The notes under the pieces are model-generated. The model did not search any database, was not told where the DNA came from, and saw only the letters and a list, made by a program, of their open reading frames with translations. A program made the position numbers and the translations under genes. From Deltaproteobacteria bacterium (lineage in GTDB: Bacteria > Desulfobacterota > Dissulfuribacteria > Dissulfuribacterales > QOAL01): a DNA stretch of 33,677 bases. The stretch spans positions 1-33,677 of the forward strand of contig JALVJO010000107.1 of NCBI GenBank assembly GCA_027028245.1, read 5' to 3'. Numbering within the stretch: the stretch's first letter is position 1; each line of letters opens with the position of its first letter. This document shows, one piece after another, positions 24,360-32,879 of the stretch.

Positions 24360-25526
24360 TCAGGAAGGAAGAAGCTCCTGGGGCTCGCCCAGAAGGAAAT
24401 CACCCTTCTGGATCCATTTTTTCAGTATCTCGGCGATTTCTCTTGCCCTAACGTAGCTGGATAAAGGGGCTGTCTTGACTTTTTTGCCGTCGATCTCTAT
24501 TTCCCCGGTTTTGAGCTGGGCATAGCTTACTTCCTTGATACTTTTTGACTTGCCCTTGGGATAGGCAGCGCCGTAGTCCACCACTTGGGTAAATATCTCT
24601 TCATCACCGGTGCCTGTCTGGCCTGCAATGTCCTCGTTTAATATGGGAATGGGAACACCAAGGCCTACAGCAAGGGAGCAGCCGTACCCCAGGATGCTCA
24701 CCCCCACCAGCCACCTGGGGGACATGTTTCTGAGATCTCCACTGACCATCAGGGTACCTGCAGGAGTGCGTGGCATACCTTTGTCAGTCCTCTCCACCCT
24801 TGGATTATGCTGGGTGCCGGGACCGATGATATAACCGGTACTGCCACCCAGAAAGATGCGCGTTCCTATCCCCATTGTCTTGTATTCGGGGTCGTTGAAA
24901 AGAGGACTGAGCTGTCCGGACGTGCAGTAATTTGCATTTGCCATCCTGGGTTTCAGGGTGCCCATATAGGTGAACACTGTCTTATCCGTTAGATTGACTG
25001 CGCAATTGTAGTTCTGGTATGCGTTCCTGGGATTGCAGAGCTGGGCAAAGGGCATATCTTTCAGGGTTATGCGTTTTTCCACAAATCGTTTAGGATAACA
25101 GTGGGTTCCGTATGCCTCAGCCCGCAGGGTGACGGGCTTTCCAGATACCAGATCATGGATAACATGCCCTCCGCCGTAAAGGAATTCCCCGGGATATATC
25201 TTGTTCAGGGGATCGTCTTCCCTTGGTTCTGTGGCCCCGATATAACAGTCAACCGCGGCAAGACCGGCATATGTAGGAACTCCGTTCAGCCATACCCTGG
25301 CAGCCTTTATTCCCGGCTTGGTATGTCCTATGTTCAGGAAGGCACCGGAAGAGCACATGGGAGAAAAGGTACCGGTAGTGACCACGTCTACTTCCCTGGC
25401 AGCCTTTACCCTGCCCTTTTTCCTGACTATGCCCACCATCTCTTCCGCCGTGACAACAACGGCCTTACCCTGCCGAATCTTTTCGTTGATCTCTTGAAAG
25501 GTCTTTTTTACCTGAAAGTTTGCCAT
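24360..25526 (-). CDS. COG1900/HcyBio homocysteine biosynthesis protein (aspartate semialdehyde sulfurtransferase family)
   Basis: Members of this family (DUF39) insert sulfur into aspartate semialdehyde to give homocysteine in methanogens and sulfate reducers, bypassing O-acyl-homoserine. The 388-aa protein has the DVVTTGTFSPMCSSGAFLN stretch with conserved Cys58, the DCYIGATEPRED and YGGGHVIHDLVSGK blocks, and GYIIGPGTQHNP with RTPAGTLMVSGDLR. Methanogen enzymes use a partner NIL-ferredoxin; none is visible here. Instead a CBS-CBS-ACT protein lies 29 bp upstream and a LarE-like sulfur transferase starts 2 bp downstream. The start ATG has only a weak purine-rich site. Confidence 0.88.
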   Translation of the reverse strand: MANFQVKKTFQEINEKIRQGKAVVVTAEEMVGIVRKKGRVKAAREVDVVTTGTFSPMCSSGAFLNIGHTKPGIKAARVWLNGVPTYAGLAAVDCYIGATEPREDDPLNKIYPGEFLYGGGHVIHDLVSGKPVTLRAEAYGTHCYPKRFVEKRITLKDMPFAQLCNPRNAYQNYNCAVNLTDKTVFTYMGTLKPRMANANYCTSGQLSPLFNDPEYKTMGIGTRIFLGGSTGYIIGPGTQHNPRVERTDKGMPRTPAGTLMVSGDLRNMSPRWLVGVSILGYGCSLAVGLGVPIPILNEDIAGQTGTGDEEIFTQVVDYGAAYPKGKSKSIKEVSYAQLKTGEIEIDGKKVKTAPLSSYVRAREIAEILKKWIQKGDFLLGEPQELLPS

Positions 25527-25555
25527 CTCGTCTCTTTAAGAAAACCCGCGTCTTT

Positions 25556-26158
25556 TTACTCTATCAAGGAGAGGACCTTGTGGCCCATGTTCTCTATTGC
25601 GTTTATGATCGGATCCATGTCAGCCTTTTCTAGGCGGATGTAATAGACCTTTTTCCTGGAAGACTGGGTATCAACGCCGACGCTAATGGTCCTGCCGCCG
25701 AGATTCCTTATAACCTTTAAGACATCATCAATGTTTCCATATTTTTCGTCCAGGACAATGTCGAGCCTGGTACTTTCTTCCAGGAGCCCTAAAAGCTCTA
25801 TAAAGGCACCGAGTATGTCTGTTATGGTAATGATGCCCACAAGCCTGCGCTTTTCCAAAACAGGAAGACCCCCTATCTTGTACTGATATATGAGCCTGGC
25901 TGCGGAATCCACGCTGGCATTCGGATCTATGGTGATGGGATTGATAATCATCACATCAGCCATGGTAAGGTCATTGATCATGTCGGTGAGAAGGTACTGG
26001 CGCAGGTTGCTCTCTGTCACAAAACCGAGCATTTCATCCTTATCAAGGACTGGCAGATGCCGGATGGAATGGTGATGCATTATCTCTATGGCGTCTTTCA
26101 GACCCGCATCCGGAGAAATGGTGATGACGTTTTTGTTCATCCAGTTTTTGACCTTCAC
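25556..26158 (-). CDS. CBS-CBS-ACT regulatory protein
   Basis: The 200-aa protein contains two CBS domains (about 6-58 and 68-122: ITISPDAGLKDAIEIMHHHSIRHLPVLD and ITIDPNASVDSAARLIYQYKIGGLPVLE) followed by an ACT-like domain (about 130-200). CBS pairs bind adenosine ligands such as SAM, AMP or ATP; ACT domains bind amino acids. The GTG at 26158 is used as start because VKNWMNKNVITISPD is the usual CBS opening and GGGAGGA lies upstream; an ATG at 26140 is possible. Placed just before homocysteine synthesis, it could sense SAM, methionine or homocysteine; this is inference. Confidence 0.85.
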   Translation of the reverse strand: MKVKNWMNKNVITISPDAGLKDAIEIMHHHSIRHLPVLDKDEMLGFVTESNLRQYLLTDMINDLTMADVMIINPITIDPNASVDSAARLIYQYKIGGLPVLEKRRLVGIITITDILGAFIELLGLLEESTRLDIVLDEKYGNIDDVLKVIRNLGGRTISVGVDTQSSRKKVYYIRLEKADMDPIINAIENMGHKVLSLIE

Positions 26159-26395
26159 GGCTGTTACGTTCCTCCCATTGGCATTTCTGCGGCCGATCCA
26201 CGGCCTTGAATCAGCTTATAATATGGCAGCGGCCCCTCCTTTTCAATGGAAAAGAGTAAAATAGCCCTTCCCATGCCGCTTTCAAGGCGTTTTTTTATTT
26301 CTCCTCCTGCTATCTAGTCCGTTTGCTGTTTACAGGCAGTCTTTCAGGGATTAAAAAGCCAGTGTCAAATGCATAGATCCAGGAGGAAATTTACT
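26159..26395. other. Intergenic region upstream of the CBS gene and the 39-aa gene
   Basis: No other gene is seen in this 237-bp divergent region. It must hold the promoter of the minus-strand CBS-hcy-larE unit and probably of the plus-strand basic protein. A GCC/GGC stem followed by seven T residues near 26277-26298 is too weak to call a terminator. Confidence 0.35.
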
Positions 26396-26515
26396 ATGGC
26401 AAAGCATAAAAAGAGAGAAAGAGAAAGAGAAATTGAAAGGCGCAGGCGCAGGAGAAAGAAGAGGAAAAAGCTCAGGGCCAAGGGCCTGCTGCCGCCTGCT
26501 GATCAGAACGGTTAA
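26396..26515 (+). CDS. 39-aa extremely basic protein
   Basis: This short gene encodes MAKHKKREREREIERRRRRR followed by a KKRKK run and the neutral tail LRAKGLLPPADQNG. The Shine-Dalgarno AGGAGGA at 26381-26387 is eight bases before the ATG and is the best in the window. Nearly half of the residues are Arg or Lys, mixed early with Glu, which suggests an RNA- or DNA-binding or ribosome-associated peptide; no family is recognised. The TAA stop overlaps the TAA of the opposing larB. It is the only plus-strand gene between hupB and the bio cluster. Because the region is purine-rich a chance reading frame is possible, but the ribosome site argues for expression. Confidence 0.6.
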   Translation: MAKHKKREREREIERRRRRRKKRKKLRAKGLLPPADQNG

Positions 26516-27279
26516 ACGGATTCTCCACCTGACCGCACTATGGCAGCCGCAAGGGCGGCAGCGCCGTAACCGTTATCGATGTTTACAACACCGATGCCTG
26601 GGGCACAGCTGTTCAGCATGGCAAGAAGGGGCACAAGGCCTTTCATGTTGGAGCCGTAGCCTGTACTGGTAGGAACAGCAACTACCGGACATCCCACAAG
26701 CCCTGCCACTATGCTGGGCAGGGCCCCCTCCATCCCTGCTATACAGATAATAACCCTGGCCTGTTCCATGAGCTCAAGGTGACTGAACAGCCTGTGAAGA
26801 CCAGCTATCCCTACGTCCACCAGCTCTTCATACCAGATGTTCATGAGTTTCAACGTCAGACAGGCCTCCCTGGAAACGGGCAGGTCTGAAGTTCCTGCTG
26901 CAATAACCAAGACCTTCTCCCTGGGAGAATTTTCTGGCTCAAGGGGGCTTTCAGGCAGGTAATATAAAGCCCTGGCAAGGGGATCATATTCGAGACCTTT
27001 CAGGTCTTCCTGGAGCGTCTTTGCCGTTTTTTCATCGACCCTGGTGACCAGAACGGGCCCTTCCTGTTTCATAAGGCCGCGAACTGCCTCCCTTATTTGC
27101 CTCTTTGTCTTTCCGCTACCGTAGATAACCTCTGGAAATCCCTTTCTGATATGCCTGTGATGATCAAGGAGGATGTCATCCATCTCCTCATAGGGAAGGA
27201 TCTTCAGGCGCTCAAGGGCGTCGTCCACAGACAACCTGCCTTGGCTTACATTTTGCAGAAGCTCTCTGAGGTGTTTCAA
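26512..27279 (-). CDS. larB: LarB, pyridinium-3,5-biscarboxylic acid mononucleotide synthase
   Basis: LarB carboxylates and hydrolyses nicotinic acid adenine dinucleotide in the first step of nickel-pincer nucleotide synthesis. The 255-aa protein has an N-terminal helical part (1-60) with FPEVIYGSGKT, and a C-terminal PurE-like domain with VLVIAAGTSDLPVSREA, DVGIAGLHRL, GMEGALPSIVAGLVGCPVVAVPTSTGYG and GIGVVNIDNGYGAA. These match the family. A larE homologue is 2.2 kb away on the same strand, but larC and larA are not seen. The start ATG is 9 bp after the preceding gene, so they are likely cotranscribed. Confidence 0.92.
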   Translation of the reverse strand: MKHLRELLQNVSQGRLSVDDALERLKILPYEEMDDILLDHHRHIRKGFPEVIYGSGKTKRQIREAVRGLMKQEGPVLVTRVDEKTAKTLQEDLKGLEYDPLARALYYLPESPLEPENSPREKVLVIAAGTSDLPVSREACLTLKLMNIWYEELVDVGIAGLHRLFSHLELMEQARVIICIAGMEGALPSIVAGLVGCPVVAVPTSTGYGSNMKGLVPLLAMLNSCAPGIGVVNIDNGYGAAALAAAIVRSGGESV

Positions 27280-27288
27280 CGGACGGGC

Positions 27289-27846
27289 TTACCTGAGATA
27301 TGCCTTGAGGGGTTCGAGCTGCTGCTCAAACTGCTGGCTTATTTCAGCAGAAAGTTTATTCCATTCATCCTGCATGGATGCAAGGGCATTGAGCCCTTCT
27401 GCATCCATGGCCATGGAGGCCATGTCCTGCCCGCCCATCTTCTGGCTGATCTGCTGTTTGAACTGTGCCTTGTAATGATTCATTGTGCTTTCATAATTTT
27501 GGAGAAGCTGTTCGATCTGGGGCATGACCTGCGATGCAACACTGCCCTTTATTTCCACCAGCCCCTGCATGGCCTTTTTGATGGTATCCCATTGATAGGA
27601 CTCCCTGGGAAGAACGATATTTCTCAGCAGGATATCGCTGACCCCGTCTAAAACCTTCTGCAAATGCTCGGGTGGAATATCCCGGAGACCTTCCTGAAGG
27701 CTTTCTATCTTGCCGTTTAAAAAGGCCGCAGCAGTCTTTTTGCCCTGTTCTTCCCATTTTTGTGCTTCCAGTTCTTCCTTGCTGAGAGCACCTATCTTTT
27801 CTGCCCTCTCCATGGCGATTTCGAAAGCACTCTTGATTTCTGCCAT
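27289..27846 (-). CDS. Conserved-looking hypothetical protein upstream of larB
   Basis: No family is recognised. From the ATG at 27846, which has a strong GGGGGAGGA, it encodes 185 aa; a GTG six codons earlier would leave no room for a ribosome site. The sequence is almost wholly helical and charged, starting MAEIKSAFEIAMERAEKIGALSKEE, with a likely coiled coil in the middle (IEQLLQNYESTMNHYKAQFKQQ) and no membrane segment or signal peptide. It precedes larB by 9 bp. A scaffold or chaperone-like role is conceivable but nothing supports a function. Confidence 0.7.
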   Translation of the reverse strand: MAEIKSAFEIAMERAEKIGALSKEELEAQKWEEQGKKTAAAFLNGKIESLQEGLRDIPPEHLQKVLDGVSDILLRNIVLPRESYQWDTIKKAMQGLVEIKGSVASQVMPQIEQLLQNYESTMNHYKAQFKQQISQKMGGQDMASMAMDAEGLNALASMQDEWNKLSAEISQQFEQQLEPLKAYLR

Positions 27847-27922
27847 TTTTCCTCCCCCTGTCACCTTAAGATTGTAAATTTTTTACCCATTGGCTAAACT
27901 CGCCCTCAATTCGAATCAATTT

Positions 27923-27928
27923 TATAAT
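27923..27928 (+). promoter_or_regulatory. Possible -10 box upstream of the kinase-fold/bio genes
   Basis: TATAAT at 27923-27928 is a perfect -10 consensus in the 139-bp divergent region between the hypothetical gene and the kinase-fold gene, but the base positions for a -35 box at 16-18 bp spacing match poorly. It may be an activator-dependent promoter or a chance match in A+T-rich DNA. Confidence 0.25.
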
Positions 27929-27985
27929 CACTAAAAAGCCTTACATCAAGGAGACATAATTCACCTGAAACATATGGAGAACACT

Positions 27986-29572
27986 ATGGAAAATCAACCC
28001 GAATGGCTTGATGCCATGAAGGAGCCCTCATTTTATCCCCACAGACCAGAGAGTGTGCAGCTGGTACAGACACATCTTTCCTGGGTTTTTCTGGCTGGAC
28101 CACGGGTCTACAAGGTCAAAAAGCCTGTGGATTTCGGCTTTTTGGACTTTACCACCCTGGAAAAGCGGAAATTTTTCTGTAAGGAGGAAATCCGGCTCAA
28201 CAGGAGACTTTGTCCCGAGATATATCTGGGTACAGCGTCTATTAACAGGGATGAAAATGGAAATTTTTCTCTGAACGGTGGTGGAGAGACCATAGAATGG
28301 GCAGTCGAAATGGAGAGGATGCCTGACGACGGTCTCATGTCTGCACTCATCCAAAGGGATGAGGTCAGCCGGGACGATATCAACGGCATCGAAAAGCTGC
28401 TTGTGCCTTTTTACAAAATGGCCAAGGCACCTGAGGAAAAGCTGTATCTGGGCGGAATAGAAACAGTAAGGGAAAACTGTGAGGAAAATTTTCAGCAGAT
28501 CCGTGAATTCGTTGGCACTGCACTTTCGGAAGAATCAAACAGCCTGATAATTTCCTATACCAGGCAGTTTATGGCTGAAAACCAGGACCTGTTCTCCCTT
28601 AGACAGAGACAGGGCTGGGTCGTAGAAGGGCACGGGGATCTTTATTCAGCCAATATCTGCATTGACCGTGCCAGGGACAGGATCTACATATTTGATTGCA
28701 TAGAGTTCAATGAGAGGTTCCGTTACGGGGATGTTGCAGTGGATGTGGCATTTCTTGCCATGGATCTTGATTTTCTCGGCCTTTGTGATCTTTCAGTACA
28801 TTTCTGCCGCATATTCCAACAGGACATCCAGGACCCTGACCTTGACAGGCTGCTGGATTTCTACAAGTGCTACAGGGCAGTCGTAAGGGGAAAGATAGGC
28901 TGTTTCACCTGGGCAGCTCCGGGAGTGGATGAAGATACCAGGACCAGAAGTATCCAGCAGGCAAGAAGGTATTTCAAACTGGCCTGCAGATATGCAGGGG
29001 GAGTAAAGAAGCAGCCGAGGCTCTATGTTTTCATGGGTCTTTCGGGAACAGGAAAATCCACAGCGGCCAGGGCCTTTGCTGAATTTCTCGGTCTGAAGGT
29101 ATTCAATTCTGATGTAGTAAGAAAGGAATATGTTTCCGGCATAAAGGCAACCGAGCAAAGACATGAACCCTTCGGCCAGGGTATATATTCCTCCCGATTC
29201 ACCCAAAAGACCTATAAGGCCCTTGCAAGACTTGCTGGACGGGAGCTGATTGTAGGAAACTCTGTTGTGCTCGATGCCACGTATCTGGATGATGAAAAAA
29301 GAAAACTCGTAAAAGAAGTAGCCGAGGCAGCAGGAGCCGAGCTGATCTTTGTGGTGTGTTCCTGTCCGGAAGAGGTGGCGAGAAAAAGGCTGGCAGCCAG
29401 GGCCATGGAAAAGGAAAAGGTCTCCGATGGAAGGATAGAAATATTTGAAAGACAGAAGGAGATCTTTTCAGAGCCTGAAGAAGACAGAATGGTCAGGGTG
29501 ATAAGGCTTAACACCGACAAGGCTGTGGAAGCACTGGTTTCAGAACTTTCAAACTTAACCAGGCAGGATTGA
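27986..29572 (+). CDS. Fusion of APH-like kinase fold and P-loop kinase domain
   Basis: Two domains: residues about 1-340 are like the COG2187 aminoglycoside-phosphotransferase fold, with VEGHGDLYSANICI (His-x-Asp catalytic loop) and the following IFDCIEFNERFRYGDVAVDVAF; residues about 350-528 are a P-loop nucleotide kinase with MGLSGTGKST. This tandem is known in proteobacteria, but its substrate is unknown. Start 27986 is preferred because GGAG lies five bases upstream; an ATG at 27974 is poorly placed. It has no signal peptide. Its TGA overlaps the bioF ATG, so translation is coupled to biotin synthesis genes, though no link to biotin is known. Confidence 0.82.
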   Translation: MENQPEWLDAMKEPSFYPHRPESVQLVQTHLSWVFLAGPRVYKVKKPVDFGFLDFTTLEKRKFFCKEEIRLNRRLCPEIYLGTASINRDENGNFSLNGGGETIEWAVEMERMPDDGLMSALIQRDEVSRDDINGIEKLLVPFYKMAKAPEEKLYLGGIETVRENCEENFQQIREFVGTALSEESNSLIISYTRQFMAENQDLFSLRQRQGWVVEGHGDLYSANICIDRARDRIYIFDCIEFNERFRYGDVAVDVAFLAMDLDFLGLCDLSVHFCRIFQQDIQDPDLDRLLDFYKCYRAVVRGKIGCFTWAAPGVDEDTRTRSIQQARRYFKLACRYAGGVKKQPRLYVFMGLSGTGKSTAARAFAEFLGLKVFNSDVVRKEYVSGIKATEQRHEPFGQGIYSSRFTQKTYKALARLAGRELIVGNSVVLDATYLDDEKRKLVKEVAEAAGAELIFVVCSCPEEVARKRLAARAMEKEKVSDGRIEIFERQKEIFSEPEEDRMVRVIRLNTDKAVEALVSELSNLTRQD

Positions 29573-30732
29573 TGGTCTCCTGGGTCCGGGAAGAGCTTGA
29601 GAAGATCGGCCAGGCCGGGCTGATGAGAAAGACCGTTCCTGTGGAAAGGGCCGGGCCGGGAAGACTGATGATTGACGGCAGGTCCCTTGTAGACTTTGCC
29701 TCTAATGATTATCTGGGTCTCAGCTGCAGACAGGAGCTCATACAAGCATGTGAAGAAGGGGCAAGAAAATGGGGCTGCGGCAGCAGGGCCTCGCGTCTTA
29801 TGAGCGGCACCCTTGAACTTTTCCATCATCTTGAAGAAAAAACTGCCAGGTTCAAGGGCACAGAAGCATCCCTCTGCCTGGGAAACGGTTATATTGCCAA
29901 CAGCACCATGGTTCCTGCCCTTGTGGGCCCAAGGGATGTGGTCTTTCTGGACAGGCTTTGTCATGCCAGCATAGTTGACGGGGTCCTTCTTTCTGGGGCA
30001 CGTTTCTTCAGGTTCAGCCACAATGATCCGACAGACCTGGAAAGGCTGCTTGCAAAATACCGCAAGAATTACAGACGAAGTCTGATCATTATAGAGACCC
30101 TTTACAGCATGGATGGGGATATCGCGCCTATCAGGCAGATCACAGAGCTGAAATCAGGGCATAATTCAATGCTCATGGTGGATGAGGCCCATGCCCTTGG
30201 TATTTTCGGACCTTATGGAGAAGGCATTATTTCCCGGCGGGAAGAGAAAAAGCCCGAGGTAATTGTTGGAACCTTTGGAAAGGCCCTTGGAAGTTACGGT
30301 GCCTTTGCCGCCTGCAGCACCGACATGAAGACCTACCTCATAAACAGATGCCGGGGATTCATCTTTTCAACTGCCCTGCCTCCCTCCGTGATATCAGCAG
30401 ATATAAAGGCCCTAGAAATACTGCCTGGAACATCAGAAAAACGGAAAAAGGTCCTGGAACTGGCCGGCGCCTTGAGAAATTTCATTACCAAATCCCTTAA
30501 CAGGCAAACCAAAGGGCAGTCCCAGATCGTACCCCTTATACTAAGTGACCTGGAAGAAACCGTGGCCCTTGAAAGATTCCTTTTTGAAAACGGTGTATTC
30601 ACCAGGTCCATACGTCCGCCCACCGTTCCGAAAAATGCCCCGAGGATCCGTTTCTCCATTACTGCTGACCATACTGAAAGGGACATGGAAAAACTTCAGG
30701 CCTTACTTCTGAAGTTTTTTTCAGCCACTTGA
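29572..30732 (+). CDS. bioF: 8-amino-7-oxononanoate synthase
   Basis: BioF condenses pimeloyl-ACP (or CoA) with alanine to form KAPA, the first ring-building step of biotin. The 386-aa PLP enzyme has DFASNDYLGLS, GCGSRASRLMSGT, DEAHALGIFG (204-213) and GTFGKALGSYGAF with the PLP Lys237. Length is normal. The ATG overlaps the stop of the upstream fusion gene (TGATG), with AGGCAGGA as ribosome site. Related enzymes of the alpha-oxoamine family include 2-amino-3-ketobutyrate ligase, but the downstream bioH-like and bioC genes fix the role. Confidence 0.93.
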   Translation: MVSWVREELEKIGQAGLMRKTVPVERAGPGRLMIDGRSLVDFASNDYLGLSCRQELIQACEEGARKWGCGSRASRLMSGTLELFHHLEEKTARFKGTEASLCLGNGYIANSTMVPALVGPRDVVFLDRLCHASIVDGVLLSGARFFRFSHNDPTDLERLLAKYRKNYRRSLIIIETLYSMDGDIAPIRQITELKSGHNSMLMVDEAHALGIFGPYGEGIISRREEKKPEVIVGTFGKALGSYGAFAACSTDMKTYLINRCRGFIFSTALPPSVISADIKALEILPGTSEKRKKVLELAGALRNFITKSLNRQTKGQSQIVPLILSDLEETVALERFLFENGVFTRSIRPPTVPKNAPRIRFSITADHTERDMEKLQALLLKFFSAT

Positions 30733-30738
30733 TGTTTC

Positions 30739-31416
30739 ATGGTTTTTTGTTATTACCCGCAAGGATATAAAAAGACACTTGTGATCTTGCCGGGCTGGGG
30801 ATTTGACTGCCAGATGTTTGAAGAGTGCTGCCTGCAAAGAAATATTGTGGCACCAGCCGGGCCCCTTGTAAAGAATGCGTGGTCCGAGCTCGCAAGCTTT
30901 CTGGAAAAAAACCGGCTGAAGCAGGTGGATATACTGGGCTGGTCCCTGGGTGCTGCCTGGGCTGTGGAGTTTTCAAAAAGACATGAAGACCTGGCAGAAG
31001 GCCTCATACTTGTTTCTGCAAGAGCTGCCTGGCCCCTGGAAATGATAGCTGATCTGGAAAGACAGATCAGGGAAGACCGGATAAAGGCCCTCAAGAAGTT
31101 CTATCTGACCGCCTTTTACAGCCAAAAAGCAGACTACAGGCTCTTCAGACAGAAGCACCTTTCAAGGCTTCTGGAATTGTGGATGGAAAAAGACCTGCTA
31201 AAGGGTCTGAAGTTTCTTCTGGATTTTCCTGTAAGTCCCCATGTTTTTAAAAGAACCAGACTGCTCATGGTCCACGGCAGTAATGACTTGGTGGCCCCGC
31301 CCGAGGCAATGCCGTCCATTTCTTCATCAAAAGGCTGCAAAAAGGTCATAATGAAGGGCACAGGCCACCTTCCCTTCCTGCATCCGGAATTTCCGCACAT
31401 TCTTGAAGATCTCTAA
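30739..31416 (+). CDS. bioH: BioH-like pimeloyl-ACP methyl ester esterase
   Basis: This alpha/beta hydrolase should remove the methyl group from pimeloyl-ACP methyl ester to end fatty-acid elongation. The 225 aa show the LVILPGWGFD opening, the nucleophile GWSLGAAW with Ser69, an acid in VHGSNDLVAP (Asp183) and GTGHLPFL with His210, a complete triad. The sequence differs from E. coli BioH and could be another esterase group such as BioG; position between bioF and bioC supports the function, the exact subgroup is uncertain. It starts 6 bp after bioF without a clear ribosome site and overlaps bioC by 14 bp. Confidence 0.8.
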   Translation: MVFCYYPQGYKKTLVILPGWGFDCQMFEECCLQRNIVAPAGPLVKNAWSELASFLEKNRLKQVDILGWSLGAAWAVEFSKRHEDLAEGLILVSARAAWPLEMIADLERQIREDRIKALKKFYLTAFYSQKADYRLFRQKHLSRLLELWMEKDLLKGLKFLLDFPVSPHVFKRTRLLMVHGSNDLVAPPEAMPSISSSKGCKKVIMKGTGHLPFLHPEFPHILEDL

Positions 31417-32191
31417 GAAAGACATAAGGGCTTCCTTTTCCAGGGCGTCTGAAACCTATGATTCCAGCGCATGGATACAGCAGGAGGTTAACCGCCTGCT
31501 GTTGAAGCAGCTGCCCTCTGCCAAGATAAAAGACATCCTTGAAATCGGATGCGGGACAGGCAGCCTGACCGTGGAAATTGCCTCCAAACTTTCACCTGAC
31601 AGGCTGGTGGCAATTGATATTTCCAGCGGCATGCTTTCAATGGCCGTAAAGAGGATCGGCCGCCGTTGCGGCAAAATACATTTGGTCTGCAGCGACGGAG
31701 AAAATATCGCCCTGCGCCCTGGCACCAGGTTCGATCTCCTGGTATCTGCCAGCACTATGCAGTGGTTCAAGGATTTAGGGTCTTCTGTACACCTGCTCTG
31801 TCATGAATACCTGGAGGAAAACGGCCTGCTTGTTGCGGCATTTTTCGGTAAAAATACCCTTAAAGAACTCTCTCTGGCAATTTCTGATGCCTTTGCTGAC
31901 AGGGAGGTACTCCTGCCCCCGGAGCTTTTCCCTGAGTTCAGCAGCCTTTTCGGCATGTTTGGCTGTCTTTTTACCCATCTCGAGATTCGGCGGAAAGTAA
32001 TAGTAAAAGAGTACCAGGATCTCTTACAGCTTTTGAGGCATCTAAAGATGACAGGTGTCTCCCCGGGAGGACGCCCTCCCCTTCTCACTTCACCTGGCGC
32101 CCTTTCAAGGCTTGAGCGCTGCTACCTGGAAAGGTTTGGGACCATAAGGGCAGGTTTTGAGATAATTTTCATGAAGGGCAGGAAAAGATAG
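31403..32191 (+). CDS. bioC: Malonyl-ACP O-methyltransferase
   Basis: BioC methylates malonyl-ACP so that fatty-acid synthase can build pimelate. The 262-aa protein opens IRASFSRASETYDSSA, typical of BioC, and has the SAM motif DILEIGCGTGSLT (about 44-56) and a LVSASTMQWF motif near 112-121. The frame opens with TTG at 31403, inside the end of the bioH-like gene; no later ATG or GTG would keep the conserved N terminus, so a TTG start with translational coupling is the simplest reading. bioA, bioD and bioB are not in the window. Confidence 0.85.
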   Translation: MKISKKDIRASFSRASETYDSSAWIQQEVNRLLLKQLPSAKIKDILEIGCGTGSLTVEIASKLSPDRLVAIDISSGMLSMAVKRIGRRCGKIHLVCSDGENIALRPGTRFDLLVSASTMQWFKDLGSSVHLLCHEYLEENGLLVAAFFGKNTLKELSLAISDAFADREVLLPPELFPEFSSLFGMFGCLFTHLEIRRKVIVKEYQDLLQLLRHLKMTGVSPGGRPPLLTSPGALSRLERCYLERFGTIRAGFEIIFMKGRKR

Positions 32192-32267
32192 CTGCCACTG
32201 AGAACAGACCGTTTTCATTACAGAAGATCCCTACCATCCTGGAGGAGAAAAAACTGCCGGCCGCTTC

Positions 32268-32876
32268 TTAAAAACCCGTACGAAAAACCAGTCTCCGACG
32301 AAGCTCAGGGTTTAAAAGACCAGGTAGTTTTTCTTCATGAAATCCCAGTTTCCGGTGAAGCCCCAGTGATGGAAGGTTTTGCCTGTCAACATAGGAAACC
32401 AGGATCTGTGCCCTGATTTCAACCGCGAATCCCACGGCATGGGAAAGGAGTTTTGAACCTACGCCCTGGCTCCTGTAGGCTCTCAAAACACCTATTCCCC
32501 TGATGAAGCATTGATTTTTTCCACTTGATCTTTCTACCAGGACAAAGCCGCATACCCTTTTGCCATGAAGTGCAACAAACAAGCCCGTTGTTTCTGGGCA
32601 GGAAACAACCTGGATCAGCTGGGATTTTCTTGCATGTCTTGGGCACCCGAAGACCGACTCCTGAAGCCTGATAAGAGCTTTTATAATGTTGAAGTCAAGC
32701 CCTTCAACTCTTTTAATCAGGACCTGGGGCCTGATACTTGCTGAAATTATTTTTCCTGCGTCCAGCCCATGTGCTTTATTGTAGGAAGGCCTTAGATGAG
32801 AGTGAAAAGGTCTGCTGATCCAGCAAGGGAAGTACTTAAGTTCCTTTAAGCCATCTGTTTTGACCCGGCCGTTCAC
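32268..32876 (-). CDS. GNAT-family acetyltransferase
   Basis: The 202-aa protein has an unassigned first 50 residues, then a GNAT fold (about 50-190) with IRGIGVLRAYRSQGVGSKLLSHAV, which contains the acetyl-CoA pyrophosphate-binding R/Q-x-x-G-x-G/A motif (here RSQGVGS). The substrate cannot be told. The start is GTG at 32876, only 3 bp after the stop of the Fe-S gene, and there is no ribosome site, so it depends on coupling or starts further in. It converges on bioC with 76 bp between and no terminator that I could see. Confidence 0.75.
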   Translation of the reverse strand: MNGRVKTDGLKELKYFPCWISRPFHSHLRPSYNKAHGLDAGKIISASIRPQVLIKRVEGLDFNIIKALIRLQESVFGCPRHARKSQLIQVVSCPETTGLFVALHGKRVCGFVLVERSSGKNQCFIRGIGVLRAYRSQGVGSKLLSHAVGFAVEIRAQILVSYVDRQNLPSLGLHRKLGFHEEKLPGLLNPELRRRLVFRTGF

Positions 32877-32879
32877 AAA

